Source: Alisma plantago-aquatica (taxonomy: Eukaryota > Streptophyta > Magnoliopsida > Alismatales > Alismataceae). From it: a stretch of 64,000 nucleotides of DNA. Under the pieces are notes generated by a model that saw nothing but the letters and a program-made list of their open reading frames with translations, was not told where the DNA came from and made no database searches. The translations under genes and the position numbers were made by a program. Positions 46,111 to 57,720 of the stretch are shown here, piece by piece; the stretch's first letter is position 1; each line of letters begins with the position of its first letter. The stretch spans positions 543,328,879 to 543,392,878 of the forward strand of contig OY856413.1 in the NCBI GenBank assembly GCA_963693085.1. Reading direction: 5' to 3'.

Positions 46111-46725
46111 GATGTTATGTCACGTTATGTACAAGCAAGAATTGCATATTTTCTTAGGTTCAACAATCAAGGGAGTCTATATTAACATCAATATGTATTC
46201 TAGATATGCATTTCTTATATATACATCCAAGGTGACTATTGCAAATGATAGTCTTGAGTTATCAATTACAATCCTTTGGTATCAACATTGAAAAATTTAT
46301 CCAAGATTCTTTCAAAGTAAAAAGTCATTATATATTTGGGTATTTCCATCCAAGATCATATCTTTCGAAATAGAAATATTAATATCACACTTTATTGATT
46401 CATCAATCTTGTCATACAAGATGCTTAAAGTAAATGTTTCTATTTTCTTGGAATAATGAAATAGCAGTTCAACTAACTCTGTTACATGCCCATTGGGTTG
46501 AGATAAATTTAAATGTAGATTAAAGCTCCAACAACTCTTGTTCTTCCTTGTCCTTCTTTGTCTCTCATGAGGGATTTTGCTTCTTGTCAGATCCTACACA
46601 TCAAGTACGTCAAATCTCTATTTGGTATCACATACCAAAAAGAAGTAATCATATTTATCTTATATCATTTATACCTAAAGTGAAGGCCTCAATGCCTTCT
46701 TCTTCTTTAATTCCTCTAAAATAAG

Positions 46726-46770
46726 TGGGCAATTTCTTTTCCAATGTCCAGGTTGGTGATCATGGTGACA
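46726..46770 (-). pseudogene. Zinc-knuckle relic of copia-2 gag
   Basis: The minus strand reads CHHDHQPGHWKRNCP. This is the CCHC box of gag (C-x2-C-x4-H-x4-C) with the second cysteine changed to aspartate, so it would not bind zinc normally. Confidence 0.8.
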
Positions 46771-46924
46771 TTTTCCTCTTTTCTTCACTCCTCCATTTGC
46801 TTTGAGATCTGAAGATTTGGTCTTATATCCAACTTTAGAATTCTTCTAGGTTTTGCATTTGCCTTTAGACTTCCCCTTTGTCTTGTTTATCACCATCATA
46901 GACTTGGGCTCGTCTTTCTTCATC

Positions 46925-47519
46925 TATCCCTCAATTGTTCTCAACATGCCCAACAACTCTGTCAATGATTTGTCAGAGTCGTTCATGTTGTAGTTCATGA
47001 CAAATTGGTTGTATGATTTTGGAAAAGAATACAAAATCACATCAGTAGCCAACTCTTGACCCAAGGGGAATCTCAGTTTAGATAGGTTCTTCACACACCA
47101 ATAAGCTTGAGCACATGAGGACCTACTGAATCTCCTTTAGTCATGTTACATTTGAACAATTCTTTGGAGACATCATATCTCTGTTGTCTTTCTTGATCTT
47201 GGAACATGTTTTTGAGATGTGTGACCTTCTCAATCACATCCATGTTCTCATGCTTCCTCTACAACTCATAGTTCATGGAGAATAGCATCAGACACTTGAC
47301 ATCCACAACATCTTCAATATGCTTCTTGTAAGCATCCCTGTCAACCCTAGGTGCAGTCGAAAGGGGGTCATTTGGTTCTGGCATTTCTAGGACATAGAGC
47401 TTGTGCTCCTGAGTGAGAATGATTCTCAATGTCTTGAACTAGTCGTTGAAATTGTTCCCATTAAGTTTGTCCTTCTTAAGGACCGACCACAGAGAAAAGT
47501 GGTTGCTTTTTGCTGGCAT
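46925..47519 (-). pseudogene. Decayed gag (UBN2-type) of copia-2
   Basis: It starts with ATG at 47519-47517 (MPAKSNHFSLWSVLKKDKLN). Downstream pieces read HKLYVLEMPEP, DAYKKHIEDVVDVKCLMLFS, ERQQRYDVSKELFKCNM and GPHVLKLIG. These match the copia-1 gag at 58491-58970 segment by segment and the copia gag family (KLYVLEEP ... AWKKHxxDxxDVxCLMLAxM ... RTERFxxxKxLxxCKMAEG ... GPHVLKMIGYI). Several stops and at least one frame shift break it. Confidence 0.85.
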
Positions 47520-48282
47520 TTGATTCTACAAAAGAATTCACAAATTTGTAAAAAATCAAATTGATTTGATTTGATTAAAATTGTGGTGATATTAATTAGG
47601 TCTTTAATTAACTATCATTCTTGTTGTTTTGTTCAAATTGATAACTCTCAATTATCAATTTGGAAAAGTACAAATAATAATTTTCTAATGAGAATGATCC
47701 AAAATGATTCGATTATCACTCGACCAATGCTGCAATAAATAATCAACCATTAAGGTCGACAACTTTCCAATTGAATCATAAGCAATTCTTGATAGACGAT
47801 ACGCACAACTCCTTTTCATACTCATCTGTATGATTATGGTCTTAGATGCTCTAAGAATCACCAGTTAATCCCTACCCAATAGCCAACTCAATAATTATGC
47901 ACCCCACGAAGGCAGAACCTACATTACTACCATCAAAATTCCATGAGGTAGATGGCACACCACGCAAAGGCATAACATGTACTTGGTCAAACAAGCTTTT
48001 CATGTGTGCAGCTAATAGAAAGCATCTTAGACTTAATATGTTTGATTGAGGGATTTATATATATCACATATATATACATATACTATATCCAGTCACCACA
48101 TATATAGTACATATCATATACATGATATATCCCACAATGTAAACATGCAATATAAAAGAAGAAAATGTGATGGTTACAACCATATCTGCTATAATTCCTT
48201 TGATCCACAAGCAATTACTACCACCTAGGTCAATCATCGCATCATATGTATGAACCTGTTGTTGGTGTAGATATGTGTTTGC

Positions 48283-48401
48283 CAAACTAGGTAGATCAGT
48301 TCAACCCCTTGAACCGATCTACCCAGTTTGACAAGTTGGGTAGACCAGTACAACCCTTTAATTGGTCTACCCAGCTTGCCAAACTGGGTAGATCGGTTCA
48401 A
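48283..48401. repeat. Alternating inverted-repeat array in the copia-2 leader
   Basis: Five ~22-nt arms follow in alternating orientation: 48283-48304 (+), 48309-48330 (-), 48332-48353 (+), 48357-48378 (-), 48380-48401 (+). The core is GGGTAGATCGGTTCAA or its complement. Arms 1 and 2 pair at 20 of 22 positions around a CCCC loop; arms 2 and 5 are exact reverse complements. A sixth partial arm (ttgaactggtc) follows. Confidence 0.85.
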
Positions 48402-48870
48402 CCCTTGAACTGGTCATCTTGCCTCTTGGTCAGTCGATTGGTCCTCTAGAGACGACGTTTGGCCTATTGTCCAACCGATGTTTAGAATCCTTCTAAAAGG
48501 TCAGTTGGGTCCACTAGGCAGTCATCTAGATCCTTCATTTTGTCCTTCATGGTCCTTCATACGGTCGCCCCGTATCACAAACTAGTCATCACATCTGGCA
48601 ATGATCATCTTTGTCATTGTTGCAAGAAAGGAAACTATCCTATTGGTACTTTATTACATTGTAAAGAGAAACCTCAAGTTATATTCGAGGGGAGCAAAGG
48701 TAGGAAAGAATTAACTTAACATTGGGAATAAGGAGGCAGAGGTTCGATACACATACTGAGATAAAAATAGGAATAAAACAAAGCCATCCAACCACACATT
48801 GATATTGAGTTTAGGCCATAACCATGCTACACATAGACCATTAAAACTTCTTCTAGGGCGACATGTGTGA

Positions 48871-48876
<6 letters not shown>

Positions 48877-48919
<43 letters not shown>
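48877..48919. repeat. (TA)n microsatellite in the copia-2 leader
   Basis: About 21 TA units lie directly after tctagggcgacatgtgtgaat. The copia-1 leader has the same preceding words followed by an interrupted TA/CA tract (60236-60310), so a TA tract at this place is a family trait. Confidence 0.9.
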
Positions 48920-48922
<3 letters not shown>

Positions 48923-49053
48923 TTTGGGATTATGTGGTCTTTGATCAGATACGCATATGAGACCGTTTAAATATTCACATCGTATGCAATAAATAAATGA
49001 TAAAAATTAAAATCCAATCATATCGATTATCCTAAAAATAGTAAATTGGCATA

Positions 49054-49065
49054 GCTCTGATACCA
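49054..49065 (-). other. PBS of copia-2 (tRNA-iMet)
   Basis: Plus strand GCTCTGATACCA is the exact complement of TGGTATCAGAGC. It is separated by four bases from the LTR border at 49070. It proves the minus-strand direction. Confidence 0.92.
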
Positions 49066-49650
49066 CTATTGGGTAATACAGGAACAAAGTATGGAAGTAG
49101 AAACAAATATTGTATCTATCTGTATTCCCCATAACAACAAGATCACATCAACTACTATGAATAGGAAGGATGGTTCAACGAGTTTATACCTGGTCCTGGA
49201 GCAAGTCCAGCGACAACAACTCGTTGCAATGCAAATGTCTTCTAGTTGCTCTTGGACGGTGGTTGTGCAGCTCCTGGTCTTCACCACAAACGATAGATAG
49301 GTCAACCTTTACAGCAACTCCTGCGGTCTCTCCACAGACTACATAATGACTTTGTCCTCCTAGAAGTAGCCACATGACTCCTACCTCAAGAGTAATCTAC
49401 ATGGACAAACTAGAACTCCTTTCTTTCAACTAGAATGAATAGGAAGGAGTTATCCCTCTCCTTGCGTACTAGTCATAAACTTGCTCACCCACAACAATGA
49501 TCCTGAGTTGTTCTCTCCCTTGCTATCCCTCCCTAGTCGGGTAGGACTTTCTTGATCTCTTTTGGTTACCAAAACCAGAGAGGACATCAATTTTCAAAGA
49601 AACTGATTCTCAATTATGTGTGTTGTACTATGGGAAGCCCCCAGTACCCC

Positions 49651-49660
49651 TCTATTTATA
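49651..49660 (-). promoter_or_regulatory. TATA box of the copia-2 5' LTR
   Basis: The minus strand reads CCTATAAATAGAGGGG, a textbook plant TATA context, conserved in the copia-1 LTR (60971-60980) and, altered, in the copia-2 3' LTR (42881-42898). Confidence 0.75.
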
Positions 49661-49782
49661 GGCGGGGTTAGGGCTAGGGTTCCTAATCAATTCTAGATCT
49701 ATGTGGGAATGGAATGGACTAGAAGATCTTCAATTTTCGCAACATGTGACATACAAAATGGTCGTTTTGCATATGAAATGGT

Positions 49783-49800
49783 CATCTCACATGTGAGATG
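49783..49800. repeat. Perfect 18-bp palindrome in the copia-2 LTR
   Basis: CATCTCACATGTGAGATG sits inside a run of ATGGTCRTYTYRCAYATG units (49757-49835), four to five in number. It is downstream or upstream of the TATA box depending on strand; read on the minus strand it lies in U3. Confidence 0.85.
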
Positions 49801-51217
49801 GTCATCTCGTACCACCAAATGATCGTTTCACCATGTTTTCAATTACATATGAATTTGACAATTTGATTCCAATTAATGCATGACATGACGTCAACACGAA
49901 TTCCTTGATACAATCAAATTTTTCAGGAGCTAAGTGATATCGCACATGTGAGACAATTGACTCACTCACCCAGATGGTGGTTTGGTGAGGTGAGCCGAGC
50001 CAGTTAGTTCAACAGGATGAACCGACCGGTTCACACTTTAGTTTGGGCAGATCTTAGCCAATTCAATTTCGAATCAGTGTGACAACCCAAACATCTGGCT
50101 CAACATTTGAGCCGATCATATGGTGCACCAAACGGCCATCTCACCCTGTGAGATGATTAGATGGGGTAAAGTCAAATGATACATTACGTAAAATGAATAG
50201 CTAAACAATTTTGTAACCAAAGCAATTATTATCCAATATTAAAATCTTCTTCTAGATGAATTCCTTTGTGACCCTATAGGTACCATATCACATTAGCAGT
50301 GAATGTTCATAACTAACTTATGACATCACAAGAAGAGAGCAGTGCCTAGTCGCACATCAATGCTCCCCAAGTGAATGGAAAGTTGGAGGATAACTTTAAC
50401 CTACAATCTGTATAAGGTGTCACAGTGATTGTATAATACCTTTGTGTCTGATATCTGGAGTGAACTCCAAGCATGGATATCGTCATCCTCTCAATGCTCA
50501 ACTCATGTTTCTTGAACCTAGAGCAGACTGTCTAAGATAATGTGACCTTGATATCATATATTGATTCACATGTGCATGTGCATGCATTTCTTAGTCTCTC
50601 TTATCAAGTGGCCAGGATATCAAACTCCTGTAGGAGGGACAAATCCCATCTATGTCACTCACAGTCTATCCCCATGTGTCAAAGCTACCCAATCAACACC
50701 TTTATGGCAACCTGTATTTCAAGATTAAGCTTGATGATGTCAAAGTATACCCAATGAAATGTGATGAGTGCGGTGATTTCATGTCTAAGAATCACAATCA
50801 CCACCTTCACTAAGAGATATGACTATGACCACCAATGATGGTTTCCATGTGTCATTTTCAAGGGGGGTCTGTCTGATACACTGTTCCCTAACATGTATCT
50901 GTGTTCTTGGTTTGATATTTTCATATCATGAAAAATGAGACTCTGTCATCAACCAACCCACACTCCAGTCTTATGTGTCACTGGTATCTATCTACCTTCC
51001 ATAATAACAAATGACTAGGGACACAACAAGAATGTACATACTCCTAGCATTCATATGATCTCATTCTCCAAGTCACGTACTTGAAGACATATGTCATTGA
51101 GTATTGTCTTTGTTTATACATTCATAATGTTTCCTCATTATCTCATAATTGAATGAATCATAATGAATTGGAAGCTTGTATAATGAGTATAATAAAATAT
51201 TTATGGTATATGCCATG

Positions 51218-51886
51218 CTTCGTCAACAATAACCTTAAGTCAAAAATAATATTTTAACTCCGTGCCATTGATTCCACTATGATTGATGATGGATAAATAA
51301 TTCCTTACCAACATTTCGATGGTCTTTAAATGTGGAACACCTTCTACAATACTCCCCACGGTCATGGTACCATGGAATGGCCGTGGTGGTATGCTCAAAT
51401 CAATAGGATAATCAAGAAAATTTGAGAAACAAAGAACAGACTCATCATGACAGTGCAAGACATCACAGCTGTGTAGCAATCAAGTCAGAACAGGCCGTGT
51501 AGGGGGGAACAGTCGTACTGCTAGCAAGACACACAACCATGTTGTGTAGAACACCATGTTGTGTAGACCGACCGTTCTACAGCCCGATCCAACACTTAAG
51601 TCAGTGATTTACATCTCAGTTCATTTTAGTTATCTACAAACAAAATGACTGTTCACCGTGTCAGGCTGGCCGTGCAGTGATCCCATCTCCCTCTCCAACC
51701 TTGGATTCTCCACCAAACCACCTCCAATCCATGCTGAATTAGTTCCCTAATGTTTTATCTACCTCCACCCATCATTTCCATCCATTTTCTACCATCAATT
51801 CCTCCCCATTTCCACAATCCGCCCAACAATCTAGTTCTTCAGAGAAAACCTGATATCCGAATTTTCTCCACCAAAATCCACTCCAA
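51218..51886 (+). other. Athila-like element, region before the env-like frame
   Basis: No coding motif was found. The stretch carries ccatGGCCGTGg and GGCCGTGYAg-type words also seen in the Athila LTRs, and a 17-bp direct repeat (accatgttgtgtagaac, about 51537-51570). It is taken as spacer of the Athila-like element because the env-like relic follows. Confidence 0.45.
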
Positions 51887-53700
51887 ATGAAGAAGATCAC
51901 TAAGAAAGTGGTATCCAAGACCAAGTAGGTCATTTACTATGGACATTGACCCAATAATGCTTCATCTTCAGCCTGATCAACATCCCTTGCCCCTCCACCA
52001 CCATTGTCTACCTCTGGATCCGACAGAGCAAAAAAAGTTTGTTGGCAGAGGATTTAGATGCTTTGATAGATCTGATTATGGAGGAGGCTTTCCCGCAGCT
52101 ACATAGAGCAACACCATATTCATGTAGAATAATACTTCCACCACCCTCGTTAGCTCGATCGTATGTTTCCTTAGCTAGGTTGTTAGTTTCAGTGACACTT
52201 CCTTCGACATCCACGACACCACAACCGCAGCCATAACCACAACCAAAACATCATACTTGAGGATGAAGGAAGCTACTCTAAGATGATATGGATAATCTTA
52301 TGCAGGATGTGACACAAAAGAATGCACTTATTGTGCAGTAAGAAGAAATGCTTGAAGTGAGAAGTTGGAAGGTGAAGTAGAAAAACCACCCGGAGTGCCT
52401 GACACGTCGAGTGATTGCCGCTCGCTACTTTTGCTAGGAGATGATGGAGACTTTGGGTCTCTTTGATTTTTTTAGTATATCTTGGAATCCGTTGGGTTAT
52501 TTGAGGTGCTGACCACATTCTAGGAGATTTAAATTGACCTTACATAGCAATTATTTGCAACTTTAGAGAATGTCTCACATGATGCCATCAGTGTCACATT
52601 GGGAAATGCAACTTACCTCATCATTGAATCCTTAGCAAAATTTTTGCTCCCAACCCTGTGGACTTGATCAATGGGGCACAGACAGAGATACCACTATGAA
52701 CTACACAACCATGTGGAAGAGGCTTATAGGGAAAAACAACTTTGTATCGGGAAAATCAAAGACAAGTCTGATTCATAATCCCATGTTGAGATACATTTAG
52801 AAGGTCAATCAAGGTGGTTGTACAAAAAGACCTCTTTGTGTTGGGATGGATGGTGTAGGGCAAGCATATAAATTTTGGATCCCTCATCATAGATCATATG
52901 AAGACAATCCCATCCAAGAGCAACAAACATTTTATCATGGGTGGGATTGTGACTTCAATTGCTCTAGACCTGGATTATGATGTATTTGGTTACACCAATG
53001 AAGGAGGGAAGCTCATAGACCTACACTACTTGATTATCATAAGAAGATCGTTTACCAGGTCAACCCTCCTTATGCAGGAGTTTCTCTGGAGCTCCCACAC
53101 CATGAAACACCTCTCCTGGAGGGGTGTGGTCCATCTCCAGATTTTTTGGATATCTTGAGGAGGTGGGAAGAGGAGCATCCTGGAGACGCGTAGCAACAAC
53201 AACCTAGAGATCTGCCTGAGGGACTTTGAGAGTCACAAGAAGCTGAGCAGAGGATAGAGGCAGGGGCTAGAGAGACACATCAAGTCAGGTGATGAGAGGC
53301 AGAGGCATCACAACAACCACAACAACCTTTAGTGAACTCATATGACATTTCAAACATTCATGTGCAACTGGAGGGTATTCATAGTACCCTAAGAGATTAT
53401 TATGAGGCACAAGACATATTTCAACACACATAGGATGCATTGTGGTTGGATCATCAACAGATGCATTATTAGATCAACCACATGTATTGGTTTCAACATG
53501 TCTAGGCCCAGAGGAACCCCCAATGGGGGGAGGATTGATGGGGTGCACTGTCAGGTTACTAAGAGACATACCAGCCTCGATAGGTGAACAATTGGGGTAG
53601 CTACTACCAACATCCTCCACCACACAGAGGAGTGCCACCAGAGCCACCACAATGATCATCTACCCTATCACTCCTACACTTTAGTGCCATGCAAAGGAAA
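51887..53700 (+). pseudogene. Decayed env-like frame of the Athila-like element
   Basis: A lysine-rich start, MKKITKKVVSKTK, is followed by TAG. Further on, the frame through 52898-53158 reads NFGSLIIDHMKTIPSKSNKH, then FIMGGIVTSIALDLDYDVF. This follows the plant domain found in Athila env-like proteins and called the putative plant transposon protein domain (the ...VGxLIxxxM...GFPSLITxLC region). A Gln/Pro-rich stretch and a Gln/His-rich tail come after. The role of these proteins is unknown; no fusion peptide or clear membrane segment is visible here. Many stops break it. Confidence 0.6.
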
Positions 53701-55107
53701 ATATGATTCAAAAGTTTGGGGTGGTAGGGTGGTATTCCCTCTTATTCATTTCACTCATTTTGCATTTCACCTGCCATTTACTTTTGTTTTGTTGCTTTTT
53801 CTATCTAGGTTAAGTTTTACCTACTTTGCATACTTGCATGCCATATAGTTTACTTTCTTGACATTTTTGCGTAAATTAAAAAAATCTCTTTTTGTCATGC
53901 ATTGAATATCATGTAGAGTTTTGTAATTTTTGCATGGTTTAGCTAGGATTTGCTTGTTTCCTTCTTTATATTTGATAATGTTGGTGTAGATGTGATTGAA
54001 GGTGATTTGAAACAATTTTGGCCAATTTTGCCCAAATTTTGAACTTCTTGCCTAAAAGTGTTTTTTGACCCAATCTCTACTTTTTTGGATTGAAAATGAT
54101 GACCTTTGACAAATGCAAATGAATTATCATGGTTTATTACTAAATGGCCTCATTCTTGACTTTTTACATGTGAACCACCTCTCGCATGCTTGTGAACTAT
54201 TTGGTTGAATTGTGATTGAAAGCCGCAAATGCTTAGAGTTTTGTAGCTGTCGAAGACAAAAGGTGCGAAGTGAGTTGTCTTGAACCCACTTTGTCTACGT
54301 ATCGATCTGAAAATTCAAACGCCTCTTTGATTTGTCAATATTGCTCATTCATGTGGTGTGTCATTTCCTGTTGAAATTGTTGAGTAACTTTCATGCAGGA
54401 GATCCATGTTGAAGTCCATACTAGTAACCCCTCTTTGACTCACTTTTCTTCTACCATCTTCTTACCTCTCCACCTCATGAAAGGATGTCAAAGTGCACAT
54501 ATTCAGCCTTATTCCCCTCTAAAAGTTTGGGGTGGTCATATTTATACCCCCCCACTTCATTCTCACCACCATATGCCCTAGCTACACCAAGGGAAAAGAA
54601 AAAAATAAAAAAATGCAAAAGGTAAATAAAAGATGCTCCCATTTAAGAGTATCTGAATAAAGAAACGATGAGTGTGTAAAAGCACTCCAAGCTCTTACTG
54701 CAACCCTTTCTTCCTTTTGCAAGCCCTTGCCCTTTTACACAGCTACGTGGGTGACTTAGTGTGGATGGACATATGTGATTGAATGCATAAATGTAAAACA
54801 ACAAAATTAATCATTTTAACCTTCTCCACCATGAAACGATTTACCCATAGTGATAGGACAACCATATGGATTGATTGTATTTTCTATGCTCTATATTTGA
54901 AGTTTGCATGCTCTGTGCTTTAATCATGATTGGTTTGTGAAGGAGGATAGGAGAGATGTGGAATGCATGTACCTAGTCATCATTTAGCCCATCTAGTCAA
55001 TATTCATCTTTTTTGCATTGCATTTGTCATTTCTTGATTGTGGAAAAATTGTAGAGAGATTGAGTTGGAGCATACTTGAGGACAAGTATGTTTTAAGTTT
55101 GGGGTTG
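53701..55107 (+). other. Region between env-like relic and 3' LTR with repeated PPT-like tracts
   Basis: The identical 16-mer AAAAGTTTGGGGTGGT is at 53710-53725 and at 54531-54546. A third tract, TTAAGTTTGGGG (55093-55104), abuts the 3' LTR and is the PPT proper; it is preceded by cttgaggacaagtatg, the usual Athila/Tat context. No gene was seen between them; the minus-strand frames of 60-75 codons have no motif. Confidence 0.7.
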
Positions 55108-57418
55108 TGATGTAGACTTATTTTAGGGCTCCACCTTGTGTCATATTGCATTTCAATCACATCTATACATGTGAGATTACATGTTATTTCCCTTAATATG
55201 CATATTTGTGTAAAATGCACTTATGGACATTATTTGTATGTTTTCAGGTATTTGGACCAAACTTGGATAAAAGAGAGAGATAAGGAGTGATCCTAGGGTT
55301 TCTCAACCCTTATAGAGACACAAAGTGAAGTCCAAGGCCCCCTAAACCTACCCCTAGTGGTCAAAGATCAATTGAAGAAAATATGTCCAAGGATGAACCA
55401 AGTACAAGGTCAAAGTGTTGATATAGAGAGCAAGCTCACTCAAAATCAACAGAGACAAGCTATGAACACTACACTCATTAACATGGATGTGTTGTATATC
55501 CTGGACATTATACAAGACCACACAACAATCATGCAATTCAACATAGCCGTGTGACAGTCAATGCAAAATGACCTTGGTGTCAAGAACGAGCAAATCAACT
55601 CTAAGCCACAACGGTCGTGCTACCGTTGCCTCACCATGGCCATGCCACCTTCAGTTCAAAAACACGTTACTCCCTATGATTTTTTCCACTTTCTCACCAC
55701 TGTTGTTCCACTCCACCATGACCATTCTCATCCCTACCCACCACGACCGTGCTACATACAATTCTTCCACTAGATTTCCTATTTTACCCCCTACTTGACT
55801 TAGTGTTAACCCACCACCTATATATACTTGGGTGGCAGTTGGGGCATGAGGTTGGCTATCTTCTACCCCCTCTTAGCTTCCCATTTTAACCCCTTAGCCA
55901 TTCCATCACCATTCCACCTCATTTCACCTCCATTTCACCATTTCCACCACCAAAACCCTAGTCACCTAGTGATTTGAGCCTATTCCACCATCGTTCCATG
56001 CCATTGAACCTTGGAGGAAGGAGGAGGATGACCTTGCAATAGCTGGAGAGGAGGATCACTCCATTTACACTGAGATCTATGGCCACTTCTCCCTCTTTCT
56101 ATTCTCTTTTTGTTACTTCCATTCCCATGAGTAGAGAGGCTCCTTAGGTGAGCTATTTGGGGCTCAAAATGTTACTTTGATACCAAGTTGGGGGGAAATG
56201 ATATGTAAACCTTGTAATTTAATCTGCTAATGATTATGTTCTATTTGTGTCTCATTCTCCATGGATTTCCTGTTAGTTTGGGCTTGAAATCACCTAGGAA
56301 TTTAGTAAAATTTCTTATATGTGTGAATTTTGGGATTTGCTCCTAGGTCCAATTCATGGATCCTTAGCTAGCCACCAATCTTCCTAAATGCTAATCATTT
56401 CTCCTAACCCTAGTTGAGAGATCTAAGTATGTAGTTTAAATGAATTTAGTGTGCTTAGCATGGAGATTTCTCAAGGCTAGAATGTGGGTGACATGAGGCC
56501 TAAAACCTTATTTCCACTCCCATTACTACTCTCAACCTCTAATCAACCTAAGATTCTCTAAACTAGAAACCTAGGCTTGTTTAGACTCTAATTGAATTAC
56601 ACCTAAACCCTAACCCAATTGAGCATCATAAGGGTAATAGGAGGTGTTAGGGACTAGTTCCCCTATGCAAAACCTATCCTATCCATGGTAAATTAGTAGT
56701 CTAGGGCAATTCATTAGCCTCTAGCTAGTTGTTTAGTTTGGTAATCTAAATGAGAGTATAATGTTCACATGTCACCCCCAACCTAATTGATGTGTGCTTC
56801 CCCCAAATAGACTACACACATCTTTATTGCTTTAGTACCTTAATTGCCTTCATTCGTAGCTAGTGCTAACTTAGTTAGCTATTTGTTTGCTTAGTTAGTT
56901 CACTACCTTGTTCTTACTTTTCTCTTGCTAGTTTAGGTCATTAGTTGCTATATTGAGTTGTTTACTAGCTTAGTGTAGTGTACACCTCATCTTGTTTGCC
57001 TTGACATAACTTTCTCTTTTGCTTGCTTTTCTTGTCTTTTCTTTCTCGGTAGAATTCACTGTCTAGGGTTAACTTAGGTTCTGATATTGTTTACTCTCCA
57101 TTAATTACTTGTTTGCACAATTCTTAGTGTAATAAATAAAACAACCTTTAAACCTTCAACCCTAGACTCCGCAGTAGGATCCTAGACAAAACTAACCTAG
57201 CTCTAGTTCCCCCCTTTCTCCCTGCGGATGGACCCTATACTTTCACCTTCTTATTACATGACCATGTGTGCTTGCGGGTGTAGTGTTTTAGTTTGAGTGG
57301 GTGTGTCGGTATAGGTCCATTATAAATTTTGAAAATTACCTTGTGCGCCCTGAGCTCATGGGGCGCATCTAGTAAAATCTAAATTGATTAGGGTGTGCAC
57401 CTCTGGTAGGATGCACCA
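55108..57418 (+). repeat. 3' LTR of the Athila-like element (2311 bp)
   Basis: It starts TGATGTAGAC and ends GGATGCACCA. It aligns with 32823-35063 apart from an extra ~120 bp at about 56109-56228 that includes ccaagttggggggaaatg. Its flank GTGTG partners GTGTC at the left end of the element. Confidence 0.8.
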
Positions 57419-57479
57419 GTGTGATACCTTCTTTATGATACATCATTATGTTTAATGTGGATTTCATTGTGATACATTA

Positions 57480-57720
57480 TCACGGTCTATCCAGAAGGTC
57501 CTCAAACTCTTGGTTCAAAGAAGTTTCAATATTGATCATATCGAAGTGCCTGAATACATTTACCAAGTTGGTTACATACTTCATACATGATCTCCTTGAA
57601 CACTTCAAGAGATTCATACTTACATTTCACTACATACAGATAACCATATCTATTGGGATCATCAGTAAATATAATGAGGCACTATTAATCACCTCTAGAA
57701 TTTGTTCTAAAAGGTACATA
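57480..57720 (-). pseudogene. Decayed integrase core of copia-1
   Basis: The minus strand reads CLIIFTDDPNRYGYLYVVKC, then KYESLEVFKEIMYEVCNQLG and KCIQALRYD. This matches the copia integrase core (YFITFTDDYSRYGYVYLVKHKSE..EKFKEF..EVENQLGKKIKxLRSDRGGEY). The first catalytic-region acidic pair is kept; the DRGGEY block is disrupted after RYD. It is the best preserved integrase piece in the window. Confidence 0.85.

Larger units (their letters stand above)
42298..51217 (-). mobile_element. copia-2: near-complete Ty1/copia element, decayed
   Basis: The order on the minus strand is 5' LTR (51217 down to 49070, end truncated), PBS (49065-49054), leader with microsatellite and inverted repeats, gag, zinc knuckle, integrase, RT/RNase H, PPT, 3' LTR (44500 to 42298). 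This is the copia gene order (integrase before RT). All frames are broken. It lies within the Athila-like span. The right LTR lost its last ~50 bp at the junction with Athila sequence, so no TSD can be read. Confidence 0.88.
49070..51217 (-). repeat. 5' LTR of copia-2, right end truncated
   Basis: It aligns with 42298-44450 and stops at tatatgccatg, about 50 bp before the expected terminus. A clear minus-strand TATA box, TATAAATAGA (49651-49660), has a GC-rich flank, and the same word is at 60971-60980 in copia-1. A perfect 18-bp palindrome is at 49783-49800. Confidence 0.85.
32823..57418 (+). mobile_element. Athila-like Ty3/gypsy element, split by later insertions
   Basis: The left part (32823-35804) has an LTR and a gag relic. 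The right part (51218-57418) has an env-like relic, PPT-like motifs and an LTR. The LTRs match each other (TGATGYARMC start, GGATGCACCA end). The outer flanks are GTGTC (32818-32822) and GTGTG (57419-57423), a 4-of-5 target-site duplication, and copia-1 continues on both sides. So both parts most likely are one insertion. The pol region is missing; its place is taken by gypsy-3 (35805-41761), 0.5 kb unassigned and copia-2 (42298-51217). The Athila assignment rests on the gag type, the env-like domain and the AAGTTTGGGG tracts. Confidence 0.75.

Noticed and set aside
51887..53700. Endogenous virus envelope gene
   Set aside because: The frame matches the plant Athila env-like/plant transposon protein domain; no fusion peptide, clear membrane anchor or signal peptide is seen.
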